A stretch of DNA of 62,098 nucleotides from Clostridium sp. (GTDB lineage Bacteria > Bacillota > Clostridia > Clostridiales > Clostridiaceae): contig SVCK01000152.1 of assembly GCA_015058375.1 (NCBI GenBank), positions 1-62,098 of the forward strand, written 5' to 3'. This document shows, in pieces, positions 20,539-30,246 of this stretch; positions within the stretch are counted from its first letter, which is position 1, and each line of letters begins with the position of its first letter. The position numbers and the translations under genes are program-made. Below the pieces are notes generated by a model. It saw only the letters and a program-made list of their open reading frames with translations, did no database searches and was not told where the DNA came from.

Positions 20539-20582
20539 ACCTTATCACTATTGATAAGGTTAACTATATCACTATTGATATG
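20539..20582 (-). terminator. tandem hairpins between DUF3048 gene and degV
   Basis: minus strand: atatcaatagtgatat ... ccttatcaatagtgataaggttttttt. Confidence 0.7.
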
Positions 20583-20597
20583 ATATGGCAAGAAAAT

Positions 20598-21602
20598 TTA
20601 TTTTGTTATTTGAATTTTGCTATTAGTATCTATTATATTCCACATGGTTTTTCCAGGAGATAAAGGAACAATATTATTATTTTTATCTAATAAAGTTGTT
20701 TTAGAATCGATAGAATCTCTTTTCCATGTTGCATTTATCATTTTTCCTTTAGAAAAAATAATACATTCACCTTGTCCAACAACAGGTATATTTAAATGAG
20801 AATTATCACTAGCTAGAGTGATAGGTGTTTTTTGAATAACAATATTTGAGAAACTAACTTGAGTATTGTTTATAGAATCTATAGCTTCTTTAAAGTTCAT
20901 GAACTTATAATATTCATTATTTTTGAATTCATAAGATGTATTATAATTTTTGTTTACTTCAATAGTTATATTTGATGCAGGTTCTAACTTTGAATCATTA
21001 AAATAATTTTCATCAAAAGTAGCAAATTTAGAATTTTCATTTTGTATATTTTTATCTGACATATATTTTTTTATATTATCAGATGAAGTATATAGATTGT
21101 GAGGAGCTTTTCTAGAGGCGTTTCTCCAGAAATACGAGCCTTGATTAATTTCATTAATACTAATTATAGATGAATCATTACGAATTGTTGTAAGAGCTTC
21201 TTCTGAACCACCACAATGTGCAACTGGAAGCTTAAACTCTTTTACTATATTAATAAAGTAAGGACGTATACTTCTAATAGGTCCAATTACAGGTGGTAGA
21301 TTACTAGAAAATAGAGCTAAAAATCGAGGAATACCACCTTCAGCAGAAGTTTCATATAAAATATCTGCATATGATATACCACTTTGAGGTCTAGCAGCTG
21401 AGGAGTTTTCGATTATAGACATAAATGTAAAATTGTTAACTTCTTCTTTTGAACATTCCATTCCTGTGTAATAATTATGGTATTTTTCTACTTTAGATGT
21501 ATTTTGAAAAATTTCATTTGTTGAATTATTGATTTTTGTGCAACTTAAAAATGTTAAAAATATGAATATACAGCAAGCGCTAATAGATATTTTTTTAATC
21601 AT
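20598..21602 (-). CDS. DUF3048 (YerB-like) lipoprotein
   Basis: lipobox LTFLSC; SAARPQSGISYADILYETSAEGGIPRFLALF, GPIRSIRPYFI, WKR. Confidence 0.8.
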   Translation of the reverse strand: MIKKISISACCIFIFLTFLSCTKINNSTNEIFQNTSKVEKYHNYYTGMECSKEEVNNFTFMSIIENSSAARPQSGISYADILYETSAEGGIPRFLALFSSNLPPVIGPIRSIRPYFINIVKEFKLPVAHCGGSEEALTTIRNDSSIISINEINQGSYFWRNASRKAPHNLYTSSDNIKKYMSDKNIQNENSKFATFDENYFNDSKLEPASNITIEVNKNYNTSYEFKNNEYYKFMNFKEAIDSINNTQVSFSNIVIQKTPITLASDNSHLNIPVVGQGECIIFSKGKMINATWKRDSIDSKTTLLDKNNNIVPLSPGKTMWNIIDTNSKIQITK

Positions 21603-21831
21603 AATATACCTCCGTAAAGTAAAAGTGTTATATGTATTAATTATAAACCGATAGGAAAATAATTCCATGTTAATTGGCAATTAAATTTAGAACTTTTTTT
21701 AAAAATAGTGAGTTTGGAAGAATAATATAGGAATTATAGATATTTAATAGAGTTCTTTTTATTTTTCGCCTTTAAGTTAATATTGATATATATTGATTAA
21801 TGAAGTATAATAAATTTTGTGATTAATATAT

Positions 21832-21847
21832 ATACTATATATGGTGT
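21832..21847 (+). promoter_or_regulatory. NrdR-box-like site 1
   Basis: atactatatatggtgt, 14/16 to acactatatatagtgt. Confidence 0.6.
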
Positions 21848-21863
21848 ATATGTTGTGAACAAG

Positions 21864-21879
21864 ACACTATATATAGAAT
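21864..21879 (+). promoter_or_regulatory. NrdR-box-like site 2
   Basis: acactatatatagaat; core centre 32 bp from site 1. Confidence 0.7.
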
Positions 21880-21898
21880 GGAATTTTATATGGATTCT

Positions 21899-21914
21899 AT
21901 TCTATATATAGTGA
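21899..21914 (+). promoter_or_regulatory. NrdR-box-like site 3
   Basis: attctatatatagtga; inverted relative to site 2, core centre 35 bp from site 2. Confidence 0.55.
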
Positions 21915-21921
21915 AATAGGA

Positions 21922-24042
21922 GTGATGTTAGTGCTATATGTGATAAAGAGGGACGGAAGAATTGATGAATTCCATAAAGAAAAAATATCTAATGCTATTA
22001 TGGGAGCTGCTGATGAAATAGCTGTCAATTTAGAAGAGGATATACTTTCTGCTACGGTAGAAAGAGCAGTGAAATACATAGAAGAAATAGGAAAAAATAA
22101 AATTACAGTAGAAGAAATACAAAATTGTGTAGAGAGAGCATTAAAAGAAAGTAAAAGATTTAAAGTAGCAGTAGCTTATTCAAATCATAGACAAGAAAGA
22201 ACTAGAGTAAGAGAATTGAAATCAGATTTGATGAAGGCAATTGAAAAAATTGGAGTTGAAACTGATAGAGACAATGCTAATGTTGGTAATAATTTTAGTT
22301 CAAAGTTATTACGAATTGCATCAGAATCAAATAAGTGGCATAATTTAGCTTCTATGCCTAAGTTCTTAGCAAGAGCTCATGAAGTAGGAGATCTTTATTA
22401 TCATGATTTAGATAGTTATAATTTAACAACAAATTGTCTTCATATTCCTACTAGAAAAATGCTTGAAAATGGATTTAATACTGGTTATGGAACTATAAAT
22501 AAACCTAAAAGAATAGAAACAGCAGCTGAGTTATCATGTATACTTTTGCAGTCAACTCAAAATGATATGTTTGGAGGGCAATCACATCCTGATTTTGATA
22601 ATGATATGTCAGTGTTTGTTGAGCCAACAAGACAAGAAATTATTGAAGAATTTAAAGAATTAGGAATTGCAGAAGATAGAATTAATGAATTAGTTGAGAA
22701 AAAATTAAAAAATAGAATACATCAAGCAATGCAAGGAGTAGTTTATAATTTAAATACAATGCATTCAAGAGCAGGTTCACAAGTGCCTTTTAGTTCTGTT
22801 AATATAGGAATCCCTAGATCTAAAGATGCAGCATTAGTATGTGAAGCATTTTTGGAAGAATATTTTAAGGGATTAGGAAAAGGTGAACAACCTATATTCC
22901 CAAATATAATATTTAGAGTGAAAAAAGGCGTAAATAGAGAAAAGGAAGACCCATATTACTATTTATATGAATTAGCATGTAAAGTTGCAGCAAAAAGAAT
23001 GAATCCAACTTTTATGAATATAGATGCTGATTTTAATAAAGAATATTATGATAAAGGTTATATGCCAGCAACAATGGGATGTAGAACTTACTTGATGTCT
23101 AATGTAAATGGGGAGCCAGGCTGTGAAGGAAGAGGAAATATTGCACCAGTTACAATTAATCTACCAAGAATAGCAATACAGGCAAAACGTGATGTAAATA
23201 AGTTCTTTGAAATTTTTGAAGATAGAATAAGTCTAGCTAAAGATTCATTGCTTCACAGATATAGTGTATTAAAAAAATTGAAAGTTAAAGATTTACCATT
23301 CATAGCCGGACAAGGCTTAATGAAAGGGTCAGAAGGATTGAGTGAAGATGATTCTATTGAGCCAATATTAAAACAAGGAACATGGGGAATAGGATTTATA
23401 GGACTTGCAGAAACACTAACAGCTTTAACAGGAAAACATCATGGTGAAAGCGATGTGGCAAGAGAATTAGGATATAAAATAGTATCTTTTTTAAGAGAGA
23501 AAACTGATAAATTAACAAAGGAAACTGGATTAAATTGGAGTACTTATGCGACTCCAGCAGAAGGATTATCAGGTAAGTTTATCAAGATGGACAGAAACTT
23601 ATTTGGATTAATACCTGGTGTGACAGATAAGGATTATTATACTAATAGTTATCATGTACCAGTTAAATATCCTATTTCAATAAAGGATAAGATAGATGTA
23701 GAAGCTCCTTTCCATAAAATGTGTAATGGAGGACATATAAGTTATATTGAAGTTGATGATACACCTTCTGGTGAAATTATTATGGATATAATTAATTATG
23801 CATACAAGCATACTAATATAAGTTATATGGGAGTTAACTTCCATATAAGATACTGTAAGCACTGTGGTGAAACTGTTGCTAATCATGAACAGAAGTGTCC
23901 TAAGTGTAACAGTACAGATATTCAAGGAATATCAAGAGTTACTGGATATTTAAGTCTTGATGAAAGATTTGGACCAGGAAAAGTTCAAGAGAGAGCTGAT
24001 AGAGTTACTCATACAGAGAGTCATTGTAATGGATATAATTAA
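21922..24042 (+). CDS. nrdD: anaerobic ribonucleoside-triphosphate reductase
   Basis: ATP-cone N-term (VIKRDGRIDEFHKEKI), Zn site CKHCGE...CPKC, glycyl-radical C-term SRVTGYL. Confidence 0.95.
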   Translation: MMLVLYVIKRDGRIDEFHKEKISNAIMGAADEIAVNLEEDILSATVERAVKYIEEIGKNKITVEEIQNCVERALKESKRFKVAVAYSNHRQERTRVRELKSDLMKAIEKIGVETDRDNANVGNNFSSKLLRIASESNKWHNLASMPKFLARAHEVGDLYYHDLDSYNLTTNCLHIPTRKMLENGFNTGYGTINKPKRIETAAELSCILLQSTQNDMFGGQSHPDFDNDMSVFVEPTRQEIIEEFKELGIAEDRINELVEKKLKNRIHQAMQGVVYNLNTMHSRAGSQVPFSSVNIGIPRSKDAALVCEAFLEEYFKGLGKGEQPIFPNIIFRVKKGVNREKEDPYYYLYELACKVAAKRMNPTFMNIDADFNKEYYDKGYMPATMGCRTYLMSNVNGEPGCEGRGNIAPVTINLPRIAIQAKRDVNKFFEIFEDRISLAKDSLLHRYSVLKKLKVKDLPFIAGQGLMKGSEGLSEDDSIEPILKQGTWGIGFIGLAETLTALTGKHHGESDVARELGYKIVSFLREKTDKLTKETGLNWSTYATPAEGLSGKFIKMDRNLFGLIPGVTDKDYYTNSYHVPVKYPISIKDKIDVEAPFHKMCNGGHISYIEVDDTPSGEIIMDIINYAYKHTNISYMGVNFHIRYCKHCGETVANHEQKCPKCNSTDIQGISRVTGYLSLDERFGPGKVQERADRVTHTESHCNGYN

Positions 24043-24064
24043 ATAACTTTAGTATTTTTATAAA

Positions 24065-24099
24065 AAATGAGGTTTCAGATATGAATCCTCATTTTTTTT
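24065..24099 (+). terminator. Rho-independent terminator
   Basis: aaaatgaggtttcagatatgaatcctcattttttttg. Confidence 0.85.
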
Positions 24100-24333
24100 G
24101 TAGATTAAATCTTATGCTTTTTACCGATTTACAACAGTAAAGTAGATGAATTAAGAAATTAAAAACTTGCAATAATTATCCATAAAAATGCCGAAATTTA
24201 AATTAATTATGGTTATGTTGAAAGAGGTACAAGAATTTCTTGCAAAAAAACGAAAAATAAATCTTTAATTATATTGTTATTTAATAGTTTATGTGCTAGA
24301 ATTAAACGGTAAGTAAAATATTGTAATTTAGTT

Positions 24334-24372
24334 ATTTGTAAAGTGACATGGGGCGTACGTTATTTTACAAAT
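24334..24372 (+). promoter_or_regulatory. 14-bp inverted repeat / hairpin in leader of NifV-like gene
   Basis: atttgtaaagtgac-atggggcgtac-gttattttacaaat (two G-U pairs). Confidence 0.6.
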
Positions 24373-24397
24373 TAAATTAATTGGGGGGCGATTAGTA

Positions 24398-25531
24398 ATG
24401 ACGGTTACTAGAAAAGATGGAAAAAGAATATATATAGTAGATACAACTCTCAGAGATGGAGAACAAACTGCAGGAGTTGTTTTTGCTAATGAGGAAAAGA
24501 TTGCTATTGCTACAATGCTAAGTGATTTAGGGGTTGATCAGCTTGAAGTTGGAATTCCTACAATGGGCGGAGATGAAAAGAAAGCAATCAAAGAGATAGT
24601 TAAGAAAAATTTAAAATCAAGTATTATGGCATGGAATAGACCAGTTATAGCAGATATACAACAATCTATTGATTGTGGAGTAGATGCAGTTGCTATTTCA
24701 ATATCAGTTTCTGACATTCATATTAAAAATAAGCTTGGAAAATCAAGAGAATGGGTGTTAGAAAAGATGGTTGAAGGTGTTGAATATGCCAAGAAAAATG
24801 GTCTTTATGTATCAGTTAATGGGGAAGATGCATCAAGAGCAGATAATGATTTTTTAGTTAAATTTATAGAAACTGCAAAGCAAGCGGGAGCAGATAAATT
24901 TAGATATTGTGATACAGTTGGAGTTATGGGGCCATTTCAAATTGAAGAACAAATTAAAAATATATATGATAGAACCGGTTTTGATATAGAAATGCATACT
25001 CATAATGATTTTGGAATGGCTACAGCAAATGCTATAGCTGGTGTTAGAGCAGGAGCTAATTATGTTGGATTAACAGTTAATGGACTAGGTGAAAGAGCTG
25101 GTAATGCTGCACTTGAAGAAGTATTAATGGCATTTAAGTATGTATATGGACTAAATGTTAATGTTGATACAACTATGTTTAGAGAAATATCTGAATATGT
25201 CTCAAGAGCATCAGGAAGAGATCTTCCAATATGGAAGGCTATTGTTGGTACTAATATGTTTGCTCATGAATCTGGAATTCATGCTGATGGGGCAATTAAG
25301 AATCCTAACAATTATGAAGCTTTTGAACCATGTGCAGTAGGTTTGGAAAGACAAATAGTAATTGGTAAGCATTCAGGTAAAGCAGCAATTATTAATAAGT
25401 TTAAAGAATATAATATAGATTTGAGTAACGACGAAGCTACTAAAATTCTAGAAAAGGTTAGAGCTTTATCTGTAAGACTTAAAAGGAGTTTATTTGATAA
25501 GGAATTAGTTACTTTATATAAACAATTATAG
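24398..25531 (+). CDS. homocitrate synthase/isopropylmalate synthase family; possible Re-citrate synthase
   Basis: VDTTLRDGEQTAGVVF, HTHNDFGMATANAIAG; followed by aconitase. Confidence 0.8.
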   Translation: MTVTRKDGKRIYIVDTTLRDGEQTAGVVFANEEKIAIATMLSDLGVDQLEVGIPTMGGDEKKAIKEIVKKNLKSSIMAWNRPVIADIQQSIDCGVDAVAISISVSDIHIKNKLGKSREWVLEKMVEGVEYAKKNGLYVSVNGEDASRADNDFLVKFIETAKQAGADKFRYCDTVGVMGPFQIEEQIKNIYDRTGFDIEMHTHNDFGMATANAIAGVRAGANYVGLTVNGLGERAGNAALEEVLMAFKYVYGLNVNVDTTMFREISEYVSRASGRDLPIWKAIVGTNMFAHESGIHADGAIKNPNNYEAFEPCAVGLERQIVIGKHSGKAAIINKFKEYNIDLSNDEATKILEKVRALSVRLKRSLFDKELVTLYKQL

Positions 25532-25567
25532 AAAAAGTAATTTAAATAAATAATTAGGGGGACAAAA

Positions 25568-27490
25568 ATGGGTGATAATTTAGTTTATAAAATTCTAAAA
25601 AGTCATTTGGTAGAAGGAGAACTTAAAGTTGGAGAACCTATCTCATTAAAAATTGATAGAACTCTAACTCAAGATTCAACTGGTACTATGGCATATTTAC
25701 AACTTGAAGCGATGGGGATAGACAGGGTGAAAACAAAAAAATCTGTAGCATTTATAGATCATAATATGTTACAGCAAGGTTTTGAAAATGCTGATGATCA
25801 CAAGTTTATTCAAACTGTAGCATCAAAATATGGAGTTTATTTTTCGAAACCAGGAAATGGTATATGCCATCAAATATTCCTAGAAAGATTTTCGGTTCCA
25901 GGAGATACTTTGATAGGTTCTGATAGCCATACTCCAACAGCTGGTGGAGTTGGTATGCTTGCAATGGGAGCTGGGGGATTAGATGTTGCACTTGCAATGG
26001 GAGGTGGAGCATATAATATCAATACTCCAAAAGTTATAAAAATTGAATTGATAGGCAAACTTAACAAGATGGTAGCTGCTAAGGATATTATTCTTGAGGT
26101 ATTAAGAAGATTAACTGTTAAAGGTGGAGTAGGAGTAGTATTTGAATATGGTGGAGAAGGAGTTAAGACACTTTCAGTACCAGAAAGAGGAACTATTACT
26201 AATATGGGTGCTGAACTTGGAGCAACAACTTCAATATTCCCAAGTGATGAAAAAACTTTAGAGTTTTTCAAAGCACAAGGAAGAGAAGAAGATTGGAAAG
26301 AATTTAAGCCAGACGAAGACGCTGTATATGATGAAGTAGTTACTATAAATTTAAGTGAATTAGAACCATTAACAGCTAAACCACACATGCCAGATAATGT
26401 TGTAAAAGTAAAAGAAGCTGGAAAGATTAAAGTTGATCAAGTATTCATAGGAAGTTGTACTAATTCTTCATATGAAGATTTGATGAAGGTTGCAAAAATA
26501 TTAAAAGGTAATAAAGTTGATCCTAATGTAAGCCTTGTTATAGGACCTGGTTCAAGACAGGTTATGGAAATGATTGCTAGAAATGGAGCGCTAGCTGATA
26601 TTATTAGCTCAGGAGCAAGAATTCTAGAAAATTCATGTGGGCCATGTATAGGTATGGGGCAAGCACCTGGAACTAATGGAATATCACTTAGAACAGTGAA
26701 TAGAAACTTCTATGGAAGAAGTGGAACATTATCAGGACAAATTTATATAGTAAGTCCAGAAACAGCAGCAGTTTCTGCAATTAAGGGAGAACTTACAGAT
26801 CCAAGAGAAATGGATGTAGATATTTCAGTAGAAATGCCAGAAAAATTTATTATAGATGATTCTATGATATTAAAGCCAGCACCAACTAATGCTGAAGTTG
26901 AAGTTGTAAGAGGACCAAATATAAAACCATTTCCAGTAAATAAATCATTAGGCGAAGCTTTAGAAGGAAAAGTTCTTATAAAGGTAGAAGATAATATAAC
27001 AACGGATCATATTATGCCTTCAAATTCTAAGTTATTACCTTTTAGGTCTAATATTCCTTATCTTTCAGAATTTTGTTTTAATACAATAGATACAGAATTT
27101 CCTAAGAGAGCTAAAGAAAACAATGGTGGTATGATAATAGCTGGAGAAAACTATGGTCAAGGCTCATCGAGAGAACATGCTGCACTTGCACCTTTGTATT
27201 TAGGAGTTAAAGCAGTTATTGCTAAATCATTTGCAAGAATTCATAAAGCAAATTTAATCAATAACGGAATCATTCCATTAGAATTTAAGGATGTTACTAT
27301 TTATGATAAATTAGATATGCTAGATAATCTTAAAATCGAAAACATAAAAGATGCTCTAGTTGATGGTGTAGTTGCAGTAGAAAATGTGACTAAGAATTTT
27401 AAGTTTGATGTTCAAGCTGACTTAACAGAAAAAGAAATAGCTGTTATAAAAGCTGGTGGAAGACTTAATTTTGTAAAGAATAATAACTAA
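25568..27490 (+). CDS. acnA: aconitate hydratase
   Basis: GSDSHTPTAGGVGMLAMGAGG, VFIGSCTNSSYEDL, ENSCGPCIGMGQAP, NYGQGSSREHAALAP. Confidence 0.85.
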   Translation: MGDNLVYKILKSHLVEGELKVGEPISLKIDRTLTQDSTGTMAYLQLEAMGIDRVKTKKSVAFIDHNMLQQGFENADDHKFIQTVASKYGVYFSKPGNGICHQIFLERFSVPGDTLIGSDSHTPTAGGVGMLAMGAGGLDVALAMGGGAYNINTPKVIKIELIGKLNKMVAAKDIILEVLRRLTVKGGVGVVFEYGGEGVKTLSVPERGTITNMGAELGATTSIFPSDEKTLEFFKAQGREEDWKEFKPDEDAVYDEVVTINLSELEPLTAKPHMPDNVVKVKEAGKIKVDQVFIGSCTNSSYEDLMKVAKILKGNKVDPNVSLVIGPGSRQVMEMIARNGALADIISSGARILENSCGPCIGMGQAPGTNGISLRTVNRNFYGRSGTLSGQIYIVSPETAAVSAIKGELTDPREMDVDISVEMPEKFIIDDSMILKPAPTNAEVEVVRGPNIKPFPVNKSLGEALEGKVLIKVEDNITTDHIMPSNSKLLPFRSNIPYLSEFCFNTIDTEFPKRAKENNGGMIIAGENYGQGSSREHAALAPLYLGVKAVIAKSFARIHKANLINNGIIPLEFKDVTIYDKLDMLDNLKIENIKDALVDGVVAVENVTKNFKFDVQADLTEKEIAVIKAGGRLNFVKNNN

Positions 27491-27503
27491 TAATATAAAA
27501 AAA

Positions 27504-27545
27504 TAACTGTTTCAAAATTTGTAGGTTTTGAAACAGTTTTTTTTC
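27504..27545. terminator. bidirectional terminator
   Basis: aactgtttcaaaatttgtaggttttgaaacagtttttttt. Confidence 0.85.
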
Positions 27546-28177
27546 TATATTATTAATTCTCCTGATTTCATGGTATATATATAATCACATAATTGCTCAA
27601 TGTCTTCCTTATTATGACTAGATAAAAGTATTGTTACTCCCTTACTTTTTAAATCTAATAAAATTTTTCTTATGTTAATTACAGAATCTTCATCTAGTGC
27701 ATTCATTGGTTCATCTAAGATTAGTAACTTAGGTTCTTCCATTAATGCTTGTGCTATTCCTAATTTTTGTTTCATTCCTAGGGAAAATTTCTTTACAGGT
27801 CTATTATCATCTGCATCTAATGTCATAAGATTAATATACTTTTTAATTGTCTCATCATCAATTTTATTATGAATGCTTGATAATATTTTTAAATTTTTAA
27901 AAGCAGAATATTGAGGAAGAAAACCTGGATTTTCAATTATAACTCCTGTATTTTCAGGGAAACTACCTTTTTTCATAGTTTTATTAAAAATAGAAATTTC
28001 GCCACTAGTTGGATTAATCAATCCGCAGATTGCTTTAAATAACATTGTTTTGCCAGAACCGTTCTTGCCTACAATTCCATATATAGTTCCTTCTTTAAAT
28101 TGTACAGAAATATTTTTTAGTATATATGTATCTTTAACTTTTTTTGATAAGTTATTTATGGTTACAGAATTATTCAT
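27545..28177 (-). CDS. ABC transporter ATP-binding protein
   Basis: GKNGSGKTMLFKAI, FSLGMKQKLGIAQAL, LLILDEP. Confidence 0.9.
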   Translation of the reverse strand: MNNSVTINNLSKKVKDTYILKNISVQFKEGTIYGIVGKNGSGKTMLFKAICGLINPTSGEISIFNKTMKKGSFPENTGVIIENPGFLPQYSAFKNLKILSSIHNKIDDETIKKYINLMTLDADDNRPVKKFSLGMKQKLGIAQALMEEPKLLILDEPMNALDEDSVINIRKILLDLKSKGVTILLSSHNKEDIEQLCDYIYTMKSGELII

Positions 28178-28215
28178 ACTTGCCCTCCTAACATTTATGT
28201 AAAAGTTGTTTTATG

Positions 28216-29031
28216 TTAATCTAAAAATTTATAATCATTCCTAACTGATTTGAATTTTCCTAGTAAATAGATGGCGAAAATCAATATTCCCCAATAAAAA
28301 ATTCTAGAAAGTATAAATGAGTAATTTGATAAACTTTCAATAGAGTCAGTTATAAAGTATATATTATTAGTAAATGATAGCTTAGAATAAAAACCACCTA
28401 AGGAATCCATGAATCTATTTAAGGTATTTATTATAATAACTATGATAAGAGATAATCCATCTTTATTAAAAAATAAATCTATAACGTAGTATAATAGACC
28501 TTGAAAAAAGAAGTAAGCAATTGCAAATAAATTAATAAGTAAAATATATGTGAATGGTGTCATTATATTGGTTAAGATTTTTACATTTTCTAAGGAATAA
28601 AATATGTTTATAGTACCATTCATAATACAAAAGAAATATTCACTCCAAGAATTCTGTATTGGAAGAGTAAATATACCTTCTGCAAACGAAAATATATTGA
28701 TTAAAATAGTAAACAATATTGAAATAATTAATAGTGTAACAACGTTCATATTGTATACTTGAATTTTATTTTTAAATTTTAAATAGTAGTATTTATAAAA
28801 ATTAGTTTTGTGATTTACATTGTAAATTATTAATAGATATCCTAATGAATAAACTACAAATAATGGGAAATATTCAAATTGAGATATAAATAAATCAAAA
28901 ATATTATGTTGTAAAGATTGAAGTGATAGATATATAAATAGAGCAAAATTATATATTAGAAGACTAAGTGCAATTACTAATATCTTATATGAAGAAAGTT
29001 TTAAAGCTAAATAATTATAAATCTTTTCCAT
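28216..29031 (-). CDS. ABC transporter permease-like membrane protein
   Basis: multi-TM, co-oriented with ATPase gene. Confidence 0.65.
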   Translation of the reverse strand: MEKIYNYLALKLSSYKILVIALSLLIYNFALFIYLSLQSLQHNIFDLFISQFEYFPLFVVYSLGYLLIIYNVNHKTNFYKYYYLKFKNKIQVYNMNVVTLLIISILFTILINIFSFAEGIFTLPIQNSWSEYFFCIMNGTINIFYSLENVKILTNIMTPFTYILLINLFAIAYFFFQGLLYYVIDLFFNKDGLSLIIVIIINTLNRFMDSLGGFYSKLSFTNNIYFITDSIESLSNYSFILSRIFYWGILIFAIYLLGKFKSVRNDYKFLD

Positions 29032-29809
29032 TTCTATATCTCACCCCTAAATTAAACAAAATTACACTTAAAATTAACAATACAATTTGATAAATTAATA
29101 TGAAAAGTTCATTATTTGGAACAGTGCTTGAGAATAGTGAACACATTTTATATCTTCCTAACCCTATATATGGGAATAATGTCATTGATAACATATATAT
29201 AGCAAATGGGCATAAGAAAGATAAATATTTATTATTTATAAAACGCGATAATCCTAATGCTAAAGTTGCAAATATTGCATTAAATAAAAATGTAAGTATA
29301 AAAATATAAATTATATAAAGCCATTTACTTTTTCTATATAGAAATATGTATTGACCAACAATTTCAAAGGTACTATTATGATTTACATTTATTCCAAGTA
29401 ATAAACAAATAAGTGCAAATACAAATATAAAAGAAGTTATTACTATTAATCCACTTGTAATTGCATTAACTAATATTTTTATGGTTATATGCTTTTTTGT
29501 ATCAATTCTTGTATAGATAAATTTTAGAAAAGCTGAATCTTTTTCTTGTAAATATGAATTAGAGAATGGTAATACAGCTAGAAGTGGAGCAATAACACCT
29601 AGGAAACTATATGATCCGAAATCTTTAATAATTATAAAAATGTCTATAGAGTCATAGAGTTTTTTACAATAATCAAATTGTGGACTAAAGCCATAAAATA
29701 AAGTTCCATATGCTCCTATTAATAAAGTAATTAAAGTAAGAATAAATGCAACAAGCGACGATTTTGAAAAAATTGCTCTTTTTAGTTCATTTTTAAAATA
29801 AGGTAACAT
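29015..29809 (-). CDS. ABC-2-like permease
   Basis: multi-TM, overlaps downstream permease ORF. Confidence 0.65.
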   Translation of the reverse strand: MLPYFKNELKRAIFSKSSLVAFILTLITLLIGAYGTLFYGFSPQFDYCKKLYDSIDIFIIIKDFGSYSFLGVIAPLLAVLPFSNSYLQEKDSAFLKFIYTRIDTKKHITIKILVNAITSGLIVITSFIFVFALICLLLGINVNHNSTFEIVGQYIFLYRKSKWLYIIYIFILTFLFNAIFATLALGLSRFINNKYLSFLCPFAIYMLSMTLFPYIGLGRYKMCSLFSSTVPNNELFILIYQIVLLILSVILFNLGVRYRNGKDL

Positions 29810-30246
29810 TTAATTAACTCCTTCGTAGTATTAAAATGGATAATACATTAAGTTACATCTTTGAACTAGATATAACTTAATATACCTAAAATATAACTTG
29901 ATTATTTTATGATGTAATATTATTTTTCTTTTTTATATTAAAAATGCTTATTTCATTGTTTTTTTTGAATTGGTATTTGCAAACAATAATTACAAAATAA
30001 GTATAAAAACAAAAAAGATTTGTCAATTACATGAAAGTATTTTAATAACCCAAAAAACATAAATATAATTTCGATTTAGGATGATTCTTTTTTGGTATTT
30101 TTTATACTATTTCCAAAATAGATATCATTGCAAAAGGTTGAATTGAACAGAATTTAGTATGTGAAAGAGGCATATATTGAAAGTGGTAGTAAAAAGAAGT
30201 ATAATACGGATAGGTTTAACAAAAATACAATAATAGGGGGTAAATA

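Noticed and set aside
25870-26388. 172-aa minus ORF inside aconitase
   Set aside because: Ser/Pro/Ile-rich shadow ORF antisense to conserved aconitase motifs.
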